Of a stretch of DNA of 7,475 nt, positions 1 to 7,336 are shown piece by piece. This DNA is from Chlamydiota bacterium. Its GTDB lineage: Bacteria; Chlamydiota; Chlamydiia; Chlamydiales; Criblamydiaceae. Location of the stretch: contig JAJFMC010000110.1 in assembly GCA_021772365.1 (NCBI GenBank), positions 1-7,475 of the forward strand, given 5' to 3'. A model generated the notes under the pieces. That model worked only from the letters and a program-made list of their open reading frames with translations. It had not been told where the DNA came from and made no database searches. Within the stretch, counting starts at the first letter, position 1. Every line of letters begins with the position of its first letter. A program made the position numbers and the translations under genes.

Positions 1-3000
1 CCAACAAAATAGAAGGATTCATCTTCTAAATCTTCTTGCCAATTGGGTTCTTCGAATCCAAATTTTAATCGATCTAGAAATTTAACTCGTCTTTCAGAGC
101 AACCTGTTTTTGCTGAAAGTAAAGCATAAGCATTTCTAGCACTTTTGCGAATATCAGCTTGGGACTGTTTTAGGTTATCGCTGGCATTTTCGAAAGTTGC
201 GCGATACTCTTCACAAAAGGTTTCGGAATCCATCTTTTCATTGATTAAGTTGCTGAATTTACGAATAGTTCCCCAATCGCGAAATCCTGAGAGAGTTTGA
301 TCTAAATTTTTCAATTGTTCTCCCATGTTCTTTGTATTTTTATGTTTCGCCTTGTAGGCTCCAACAAGGCTTGAAACATATTGGAATTCTCTATTAAAAG
401 TAGACGAGTCAAACTGTTCTTTTGACAAAAAGGCTTGTAGGCGTTGCAGCATTTGTGGAACGATCAGTTTCATTGGAATATTGCCCCTAGAAGTCACTTT
501 TGGATTTGCCCTACTTTTGTTCGTTTTTCTAATCACTTCATCCCAATTTTTTGCGGCAAAGCTTTGTCTTAGACCGTAATCAAATAGGACGAGTTTTGCC
601 ATTTTAATTATCGGCGAATCGTTTGTTTTATCAAACCGACCTGGATTCACATATTTACAATTGGTGTAATATTCACTACTAAACACACTACTTACAGGAA
701 TTTCTTTCAGTACTTTTGATATTCTCGATATCCTTAAGTTTATCTCTGCACCTTGCTCCTTACTTTCGTAGTATTGAATGTTCTCCAAAAGAGCCTTGAC
801 AACTTGTTCTTCATAGTATCCTGTGACCATTTTCCATTGTATATCCATAAACCCTAATCCAAAACCAATTTCACCAAACGGCGGAGGAAGTATTAATGCA
901 GCACTTGTCTTAACACCGTCCTTTGAAAAATACCATGCCACATTTTCTGGTGCTCCCAAAGTTTTTTCTAAGGCCCAAGAGCCAACATCTATGGAAAGAT
1001 CAGTTGCAATCATGTATAGGTTGGTGAGAGACTTACCTTTTTGGTAAGCTTTGTAACCACTGTAAAGTGCAGAGGTTGTTGTAATGCCTCTTAGACCAAA
1101 TCCTAAGTTACCTACCATCCCATGGTATTGTTTGGGTATTGGAAGTAAGTGAAGAGCTGAAAATGCTAGGGATGCCAGCCGAGAAAATTTTCCGACAGAA
1201 AGAGGGGTTTCTCCTGATAACACTTTTAATGTTCTAACTTGCTTGCCGTATTGCTTTCCCCAGATTGACTGCCACGTTGCAAGGTCTCCATCCAACATGG
1301 CTTTAGGAAGTAAAAGACCCATTCCTCCACCGTAAGGGATCATCTGATTTAATGTAGAAACAGTCTGTAGCACAGCCACTTGCTGCTTACTGCCAAATCG
1401 AGCAAAGTGTGTGTTGATAATGGCCAACCCTCTCGATAAAACTTGTTGAGCTGCGAAATAGATTTGCTGGTAGGGTTCTTCGATAAGACCGTTGAGATTT
1501 TTTTGGGTCTCATCATCGAGTTCTGAAAAAGACGCGTTTTTTACTAACTCTTTTGCCAGTTTTCGAGCTTCTTCTTTATCCCCAGTTTCAACCGATAAGA
1601 CGATTTGATCGAGGCTCGAATAGAGCGAGTGAAAACTTTTCAATTCACCAAGTGATTCGATGACTTCTGGTTTGTCTACTGCACGACTTTCCAATTCAGC
1701 GATTTTCTTAGCTGCCTCATCCCAATTCTTACTTTTGAGGAGGTCTTGAATTTCTTGGAAGTTAATATTGATGGTGCATGTTGACTTCACTTCGCTACAA
1801 TATTTGGATACATCCTTGTTACCGGGATGTGATGATTCCAATAGCTCCGCAGACTTCAAAGCGCCGTGGAAGTTTTTATTTTCAAGCTGTTGTGCCAGTT
1901 GATTGCTGATAAAAGATCTTTCTATACCGGAACACACCTCTTTGATTTCGGTGGACTCCGGATACTTCATGCGATACTCTTGTGCAAGCTGATAAGTTTC
2001 TTGCGACACTGCTCCGTTGTTTTCAACGTCGCTTTTTGCCTGGTTGTTTAATACATAGGCAAGGGCATTTTGTTTCACATGAGGGTCAGCTAATGTTATT
2101 GGCTGTACACCCTCAACAAAGTTTCCTTTATAAGCATTTACCTCTCCAAAGAAATTATCAATTTTTACGTAACGACTATTGTACTCATCGTTTGAGTTAT
2201 CACCTAATCGTCTTCCTTTATTTTTTTGCCACGTTTTTTTGACTTCTAGAAGTACAGCTTCTAGATGCTTTAGTATTGGGGTTGGGTCTTCACCTTTTCC
2301 AATAGCGGTGTTTGCTCTTTTGATAACACGATTGACCCTATTCAAATCTTTGATGGTATTTTCATCTAATTTTCCATACCCCTTACCAAGTGTGAAAGTA
2401 TCCAAATTTCCGGGAGCGAAAATTTTTAAAGTAGTTATTTCATTTAGAAAAGTCTCTGCTTGAGTTGGATCACCGCAATCCTGAACTTTATCTAAAAGAA
2501 TACTCCCTATTTCTATGGCCAAATAAAATTGATATTTGTCATTACCGGATTCACCAGAAACACTTTTAAGCTTGTCGAGAAGTTTATCAGGGGAATAACC
2601 TTTGAATGCCTCAGATGCATTTTTTGCACGGTCTTTAGCATTGAGGTCTGCTTTTGAGGTATTAGCAGATTTTATTAATTCTGCTTGTAGGCGTACAGCT
2701 TTTAAGTGGTCTTTAAAAGCATCTTTATGACCGTTTTTTTGAGAAAACCTTGCTCTTTCCTCTGCGCTTTTCTGCTCTTGATTTAGATGGCGTATCCCGC
2801 TGTTTAGTTGTTCAATACCTTGTTGATAGCTTATTTTTCCTGTATTAACATTTTCCTGAACTTGAGATAACTGTGGCGCTACATTTTTGATGATGAAATC
2901 AATTTGTTTTGCGGTGTTCTTTAAGTTGTTGTTTACTTTCGTCGATACATGTTTTGCATGCTTGTTACAAAAATATTTGATTGTTGCGCCTATTGCCACT

Positions 3001-4768
3001 AAGGCGACTCCGACCCCCAAAGTGGTCAATGTGGCTGTAGATGTTAGCGCAGCCAAACCTGCTGAGGATAGCTTAAGCTTAACAACAACAACGCAGCCTC
3101 CTATTGCACCTGCTCCATCGCCAAATCTTTCGCCCGTAGTGACGCCGATGCCAACAGAACTACCATTAGAGAGGTTCACGTTGACACCGTTATACCCTGC
3201 TCCAATCGGCCCTATATATACTCCGGTAACTTTTACCTTCTCTACTTCTTTATCTTTTGGCTTATCTACTGAAGTCGTATATTCTTTTCCTTCTTCAATG
3301 TTAGGCTCTTCATCAGGAGCAGAGGTGTTGATCAACTCTTCAATTTTCTCCCCAAAAGTCCCTAGGTCGATTTGGTCGGGATCTAAGTTCTGTATACCTT
3401 CTAATAACTCGGGATCGTTCACAAAAAAATTCTGATGAATTGTATCCACTCCATTGTTGCTCTCATGTACCCATTCACCGGAATCTGGCTGATCAATGGC
3501 CATTCTGTTATAGGGGAGGTGATCGGAAAGATGATACCTGAGCAACTGTTGATGATCAGGATTAACTGGGTCGAAATCTTCACCGATTTCTTGGGAAGCT
3601 TTCAAGTATGCATTGAAGTGTTTTGCAGGAGCAAAAGCTGGTTTCCAGGTATCAAGTTCTATTCCATACGATTGGTCCAGTCGTTTTCGTTCTTGCATCC
3701 ATTCATGACATTCTTTGAAAATTAATTGATCTGTTTCTGTCAATCTATGAAGATTTTGTTTTAATTTTTCTCCTTTTCTAGGAACAAGGTCGAATAATTG
3801 ACGTCCAGGCTGGCAGTAACCATCAACTCGTTCACCTTCAAAAACATTTCCTTGATGTATTTCCTGATATATTCTAAACATGTTATGTTTTGGCAATGTG
3901 TCGCTTAATTTTGGGACATTGTCACCTGTTAAGTCCACACGCAGTTGTACACCATAGAGCTCATTTGTATTTCCTGCTTGGTTGATCAAGTTTGGATTTG
4001 ATTGGACTGTAATAAAGTTCGGATTGAATTTGAGTTCAGCATACGAAACTTTAAGTCTGTTCTGATAGTTCAGTAAAAAACCTTCAGTCAAAAGAGGTGT
4101 GTCGAAACCTATAGCCGTTCCTCCAACAACAGCAGCTTGTAAGTGTGAAATGTGGCCATCTAATGAGTGTCCGAAATAAAAGAGTTCGTATCCTGATGGA
4201 TCAGCGATTTTCTCCTTGACATGCTGTGCATATTCGATAGCCCTTTCATGACAAATAGAGTTCTTATCATTTGCCAACAGTGCGTCTGTAAGGTAATGTC
4301 CCTTTGCTAAAGCACCCAAGACATTAGGGTCAGTTCCCATCCCTACCGTAATACAAACTTTTAGCTCTTTATTGATGAGAGTGATGGCTATATAACCATG
4401 AAGGTTGTCTTTTGGATAGGTGAATAGTTCACCGATACGTTCTTGATCTTTAAAACTTGGAAATCCATTTTCAGAACATTTCAGGAGTTCATCCATCGCT
4501 AATTTGCGAGTTGATTTTTTAAAAAAATCTGTGCTAATTTCAGCTATTTCGAAGCCTTGCTCTAGATATGGTTTTGCAATATTATCAAATTTTCAGTGTC
4601 ATAAATCCATTTGGCAAATGCTGATCCTGGTTTAAGAAGTTGGATTGCTAAAGGGTTTTGATCTATTGTCGGATAGTTTTGGTCTGAATGGTGGAGACTT
4701 ACGCTCTCACTTTGGAAGTCTGGAAATTCTAGTGAATATGAGATGGAATTAGTATTTTTAATTGTCAT
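1..4768 (-). CDS. Giant lipase-like multidomain protein, C-terminus beyond the left edge, N-terminus joined by a -1 frameshift
   Basis: The frame from 4592 to position 3 has no stop in my reading. Joining it by a -1 shift to the ATG at 4766-4768 gives at least 1,589 residues without a signal peptide. The ATG has AGG eight bases upstream. Residues ~120-300 resemble a class 3 lipase (alpha/beta hydrolase): a strand pair ending in GMGTDP (143-148), the elbow GHSLDG (200-205, Ser202), a FDTP strand, then GDNVP (Asp283) and KHNM (His295) as possible triad partners. The fifth elbow position is Asp204 rather than the usual Gly, so activity is doubtful. An acidic/charged linker (~480-510) leads to a glycine-rich and hydrophobic stretch (515-600, likely membrane-inserting at 570-597), then a coiled-coil-rich region (~600-700) and helical TPR-like repeats (NFHGA 966, NWDEA 1015, NWDEV 1408). 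A second glycine-rich hydrophobic zone lies at ~1130-1300. The family was not identified. Its size, architecture and lack of a Sec signal suggest a secreted effector or toxin-like protein, which is inference. Confidence 0.6.
4562..4768 (-). CDS. Zero-frame N-terminal ORF of the giant gene (68 residues if no frameshift occurs)
   Basis: This is the piece of the giant gene read without frameshifting. It begins at ATG 4768-4766, preceded by CAGG eight bases upstream. A longer version starting at TTG 4828 has no comparable ribosome binding site and would only add a basic leader. The frame stops at TAG 4564-4562. Its last coherent residues, WIYDTEN (54-60), continue naturally in the -1 frame as DNIAKPYLEQGF, whereas the zero frame ends after the unremarkable tail ILQNHI. 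I therefore read it as the true N-terminus of the large protein rather than an independent gene. If translated alone it would be a short hydrophilic peptide with no known function. The alternative restart for the large frame, ATG 4496-4494, has no visible ribosome binding site. Confidence 0.5.
   Translation of the reverse strand: MTIKNTNSISYSLEFPDFQSESVSLHHSDQNYPTIDQNPLAIQLLKPGSAFAKWIYDTENLIILQNHI
4586..4592 (-). promoter_or_regulatory. Candidate -1 slippery heptamer A AAT TTG, or site of a frameshift mutation
   Basis: On the minus strand the zero-frame codons are GAA AAT TTG. With the preceding A they form A AAT TTG, which fits the X XXY YYZ pattern where both tRNAs can re-pair one base back (AAA TTT). 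The -1 frame is closed immediately upstream by TGA (4595-4593), so the two frames can join only within a few bases of here. No strong internal Shine-Dalgarno-like sequence upstream and no obvious stimulatory stem downstream were seen, which weakens the programmed model. A one-base deletion or sequencing error in the AAAATTT run explains the data equally well. Confidence 0.4.
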
Positions 4769-4841
4769 GATAATAACCTGTTTGTAGTTTCTAAAATGTT
4801 TTTTAATTTTAAACCGAAGTGAACTCAAAAAGTGGGACTTT

Positions 4842-4856
4842 GGCTTTGAGAAAGCC
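4842..4856 (-). other. Short perfect hairpin in the leader of the giant gene
   Basis: GGCTTT-GAG-AAAGCC is a 6-base-pair stem with a 3-base loop, located 74-88 bases upstream of the giant gene's ATG. On the minus strand a run of five T occurs 11 bases after the stem, too far away for a standard intrinsic terminator. It may be a leader RNA structure or chance. Confidence 0.3.
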
Positions 4857-5051
4857 CCTGGTTTGTAAGTCAGTCAATATTATTGTTTAATGTTGTTCGT
4901 GAATTTATTTAAATCAATTTTGATGATTGAATATTCTTTCATGTAATTGTTAAGATTCGATTAATAAAATGCTGTTTTTTGTCAAAGATGGGTTAATCAA
5001 ATTGCTATCCTTTACTCACCAAGTTTTTTTATGCAAAGTGGTTGTGTTTAA

Positions 5052-5071
5052 TATGTAGCTTTGGCTACATT
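5052..5071. promoter_or_regulatory. Candidate MntR operator (palindrome)
   Basis: TATGTAGCTTTGGCTACATT contains the perfect 7-base inverted repeat ATGTAGC / GCTACAT around a 4-base centre. The E. coli/Salmonella MntR box, as I recall it, has half-sites ACATAGC / GCTATGT with the same 4-base centre. The core TAGC-N4-GCTA is identical and 13 of 20 positions agree. The site abuts the -10-like TTTAAT (5047-5052) and lies 39 bases before the start codon at 5110, a typical place for a repressor site. The second gene of the transcription unit encodes MntR itself, which makes autoregulation plausible. Seen: palindrome and position. Inferred: binding by MntR and repression by manganese. Confidence 0.6.
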
Positions 5072-5109
5072 CCCTAGTTTCATGGAAAATTAACCGTAGT
5101 AGGTGAAAT

Positions 5110-6249
5110 ATGACGATTGAAAATGGATCAATGGATTCTAGTGAAATAATGAATGGTGGAATCGATTTCGATGAACTGGATCGTGCGATTGAGGATGCTG
5201 TTCACAACAAAAATTGGTTTGGAAGGGTGGCTCGAGGGTATGATGCCTTCGGTGAGCAAAAGGGAAGATGTGCGGAAACTACAGCTATAGTCTCTTCTTT
5301 TGTGGCTACTTTACTTGTAGGTGGTGTTGTCTTCACTTCTGTGTGGGGTGCCTATGTAATGTTTAAAGATGCAGTGATTTATTTGAATAACGGCGAACGT
5401 CCTGCAGCGGATGTTGGCCATGCAGGGGAGTGGTCGGCTCAGGTTCTGATCTACATGTATTTTTATTTTCGACAACTTCATAAGGTTGCTGCCGAGGGAG
5501 ATCATCATCAGGTGAATAAAATATTTATGAATACGTTCAAGAATCTTGAAATTTCTTCGGATGACCTTCCAGCGGCTTATCACTATGTGTTACAAACGAC
5601 CAAGTCACTGACTCGAGGTGGAGTGATTCATCGTTCACTATTTACTAATACCGCAAGGAGTATTGAGTTAGTTGCAGATTGTGCAAAGAAAGACGATTTG
5701 GAAGCTCCTTTAGAAGTCGATAACCTATCCCGTGTGAAAGATATTTTCGATGAAATACAAAGGGATCTGGATAGGGTGCTAGGTACCAGAAATTTCTTTA
5801 GGCGTTCTTGGGAAGGAGTAAAATCTATTCATAGAAGCCATGGGAAAACGGGAGTGATCGCGGCAGCAGTGACGGGTGTTGCTTTACCGTTGTTGTTGGG
5901 TTTTCAATCTGCCTTATCCGTAATTGGCACAGCATTTGTAATTGATGACTTTGCTAATCATGACGAAGAAATTTCTGTCATTGGGCATGTGGGGGAGTGG
6001 CCGGTGAATGCATTAGCCTTTGCTTATATGGCTTATAAGCTTAATGAATGGTCGATTACGAGTGAAGGGGATCTCGTTCTTGCCAAAGAAGTTATTCAGT
6101 CGCATTTGAATACACATTCAGGAGAATTGGAAGAGTCATTCCGCAATTTATTTATCCAAACAGGCAATGACGAGTTGCATCATTTGGCATCTAAGTGTAT
6201 GTTTACTAGCGTTCCATCAACCTATTTACTAAAAGAGAATAATGCCTGA
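5110..6249 (+). CDS. Unrecognised membrane protein with two copies of a GHxGEW...EGD module
   Basis: 379 residues. The start is supported by AGGTG at 5101-5105, with the AGG six bases from ATG. I do not recognise the family. The protein is an internal duplication. Copy 1 (~23-165) has LDR, NWF, a hydrophobic stretch at ~58-85, GHAGEW (103-108), a second hydrophobic stretch (~109-120) and EGD (129-131). Copy 2 (~220-362) has LDR, NFF, hydrophobic ~248-278, GHVGEW (292-297), hydrophobic ~298-311 and EGD (319-321). GHxGEW and EGD recur with a 189-190 residue offset. Up to four membrane segments are plausible. No signal peptide precedes the acidic N-terminus. It overlaps mntR by 8 bases and follows an MntR-like operator, so a role in manganese handling or stress is possible. 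The conserved His, Glu and Asp could bind metal, but that is inference. It does not look like NRAMP (MntH), an MntP exporter or a UPF0016 transporter. Confidence 0.7.
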   Translation: MTIENGSMDSSEIMNGGIDFDELDRAIEDAVHNKNWFGRVARGYDAFGEQKGRCAETTAIVSSFVATLLVGGVVFTSVWGAYVMFKDAVIYLNNGERPAADVGHAGEWSAQVLIYMYFYFRQLHKVAAEGDHHQVNKIFMNTFKNLEISSDDLPAAYHYVLQTTKSLTRGGVIHRSLFTNTARSIELVADCAKKDDLEAPLEVDNLSRVKDIFDEIQRDLDRVLGTRNFFRRSWEGVKSIHRSHGKTGVIAAAVTGVALPLLLGFQSALSVIGTAFVIDDFANHDEEISVIGHVGEWPVNALAFAYMAYKLNEWSITSEGDLVLAKEVIQSHLNTHSGELEESFRNLFIQTGNDELHHLASKCMFTSVPSTYLLKENNA

Positions 6250-6655
6250 AGAGTCACTTCCGTTTATTGCCACGAGGAAACATCATAATAGAGAAACTGC
6301 TGAAGATTACACCGAGATGATTGCCGATTTAATAAAGCAAAACGGAGAAGCTCGCACATGCGAGCTGGCGCGTAAGTTGGGTGTGTCGCACGTGACGGCT
6401 GTGAAAACATTAAAGAGGCTTCAGCGTGACGGGTATGTGATGACAGCGCCACATAAGCCGATAGAACTTACGGAAAAGGGGCAGGAACTGGCTAGTTTTT
6501 CAAAATGGAGACACCAGACACTGATGAAGTTTTTAGTAGCTATCGGAGTTCCCGAAAAGGTTGCTATGATCGATGTTGAGGGGATGGAGCATCATGTAAG
6601 CCCTGAAACCCTAGAGGCCTTTCAGAAACATCTTGAGGGGTTAGTGGAGCTCTAG
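6242..6655 (+). CDS. mntR: Manganese-responsive transcriptional regulator MntR (DtxR family)
   Basis: 137 residues, full length compared with E. coli MntR (about 155; the N-terminal tail is shorter here). A winged helix-turn-helix occupies ~22-85, with the recognition region around LARKLGVSHVTAVKTLKRL (42-60). The dimerisation/metal domain follows and ends in the family signature DVEGMEHHVS (111-120). All metal ligands known from Bacillus subtilis MntR have counterparts: Asp22, Glu25, His91, Glu113, Glu116, His117. There is no C-terminal SH3-like domain, as expected for MntR rather than DtxR/IdeR. In the family, Mn(II) binding activates a dimer that represses manganese uptake genes. The ATG lies inside the end of the preceding gene (overlap ATGCCTGA, 6242-6249) with only a weak GAGA-type ribosome site upstream, so translation is probably coupled. 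Its 3' end overlaps the convergent carbonic anhydrase gene by 15 bases. Assignment is firm; the set of targets is unknown apart from the candidate operator at 5052-5071. Confidence 0.95.
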   Translation: MPEESLPFIATRKHHNRETAEDYTEMIADLIKQNGEARTCELARKLGVSHVTAVKTLKRLQRDGYVMTAPHKPIELTEKGQELASFSKWRHQTLMKFLVAIGVPEKVAMIDVEGMEHHVSPETLEAFQKHLEGLVEL

Positions 6656-7279
6656 GGTGCAGTAGGTGTCCTCAATCTGATCGATCGATGAGATGCAGCA
6701 GTTGAGGTCTTTGAGTTTTCCGTTAGATATATCGTAGACCCACCCGTGGACAGATAGTTTATTGCCTCTTGCCCATGCATTTTGGACAATGGTCGTGTGG
6801 CAGACGTTCATCACTTGGTAGATGACATTCAATTCGACAAGTTTCTTGTATCTTTCTTGTTCATCAGCGATTCTTTCGAGAAGTTTTTTTTCTCTAGAGT
6901 AGATATCTCGGATGTTGCGGAGCCAGTTGTCCACAAGACCAAACTGTTCGTTTCCCATAGCAGCAGCTACGCCGCCACAGCCGTAGTGGCCGCAGACGAT
7001 TACATGTTCGACGTTCAGGTATTCAATGGCGTATTGAAGAACAGAGAGGCTGTTGAAGTCGGTATGATGGAAGAGGTTGGCGATGTTGCGATGGACAAAG
7101 AGGTCGCCGGGTTCGAGTTTCAAAATTTCTGTTGCAGGGATACGGCTGTCGGAACAACCGATCCAGAGATATTTCGGATTTTGATGGGTAGTGATTTTTG
7201 AAAAAAACTTAGGGTCGTCTTTAAGTTTTGATTCTGCCCATTCACGATTGTTGTCGAATAAATTTTTTAGTTCTTTCAT
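6641..7279 (-). CDS. can: Beta-carbonic anhydrase (Can-type, type II)
   Basis: 212 residues, near the family's usual ~220. It catalyses reversible hydration of CO2 to bicarbonate in the cytoplasm, supplying bicarbonate for carboxylases and helping pH balance. The zinc ligands Cys42, His98 and Cys101 and the catalytic dyad Asp44/Arg46 lie in GCSDSR (41-46) and CGHYGCGG (96-103), at the same numbering as E. coli Can. Trp39, Arg64 and Tyr83, which form the non-catalytic bicarbonate inhibition site of type II enzymes, are all present, so allosteric inhibition by bicarbonate is expected. Gly-Trp in VHGWVYDI and the C-terminal region also match. The start ATG 7279-7277 has AAGAAGG seven bases upstream. 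The gene has its own promoter (7308-7336) and looks monocistronic. Its last 15 bases overlap the end of mntR on the opposite strand, so no separate terminator fits between them. No functional link to mntR is evident. Confidence 0.97.
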   Translation of the reverse strand: MKELKNLFDNNREWAESKLKDDPKFFSKITTHQNPKYLWIGCSDSRIPATEILKLEPGDLFVHRNIANLFHHTDFNSLSVLQYAIEYLNVEHVIVCGHYGCGGVAAAMGNEQFGLVDNWLRNIRDIYSREKKLLERIADEQERYKKLVELNVIYQVMNVCHTTIVQNAWARGNKLSVHGWVYDISNGKLKDLNCCISSIDQIEDTYCTLELH

Positions 7280-7286
7280 TATTGTA

Positions 7287-7293
7287 CCTTCTT
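7287..7293 (-). promoter_or_regulatory. Ribosome binding site of the carbonic anhydrase gene
   Basis: AAGAAGG lies on the minus strand, seven bases before ATG 7279-7277. It is the strongest Shine-Dalgarno sequence in the window and fixes the start. Confidence 0.85.
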
Positions 7294-7307
7294 AATACTA
7301 ATTATTA

Positions 7308-7336
7308 ATTAAACCATATTTTATCATTTATAACAA
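7308..7336 (-). promoter_or_regulatory. Sigma-70-type promoter of the carbonic anhydrase gene
   Basis: On the minus strand, TTGTTA (-35, 7336-7331) is separated by exactly 17 bases from TTTAAT (-10, 7313-7308), matching the consensus at 4 and 5 of 6 positions. Transcription would start near 7301, giving a leader of about 22 bases that contains the ribosome binding site. Assigned from sequence only. Confidence 0.6.

Larger units (their letters stand above)
4769..5109. other. AT-rich divergent intergenic region
   Basis: This 341-base spacer separates the start of the giant minus-strand gene from the plus-strand membrane-protein gene, so it must hold both promoters. I see a good -35-like TTGACA on the minus strand (4985-4980) and a -10-like TTTAAT on the plus strand (5047-5052). 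Neither has a convincing partner at 16-18 bases, so no promoter is assigned with confidence. It contains the MntR-like palindrome at 5052-5071 and a short hairpin at 4842-4856. No tRNA-like or other RNA gene structure was recognised, and no ORF with a ribosome binding site fits inside. Confidence 0.7.

Noticed and set aside
823..3725. Several plus-strand frames of 60-180 codons
   Set aside because: All lie opposite the single open minus-strand frame, have no ribosome binding sites, and their translations (for example long runs of P, T and S at 2887-3435) are typical shadows.
4494..4496. ATG as independent start of the giant gene
   Set aside because: There is no ribosome binding site, and the 30 codons upstream in the same frame read as natural protein continuing the zero-frame N-terminus. 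It remains a fallback if the frameshift is real and disabling.
5311..6452. Minus-strand frames at 5311-5583 and 6264-6452
   Set aside because: They are opposite the membrane-protein gene and mntR, which have motifs, starts and spacing that support them.
6680..6689. ATCGATCGAT palindrome near the end of the carbonic anhydrase gene
   Set aside because: It is a short simple repeat in coding sequence with no positional sense as an operator or terminator.
6782..7201. 139-codon plus-strand frame
   Set aside because: It is antisense to the certain carbonic anhydrase gene and has no ribosome binding site.
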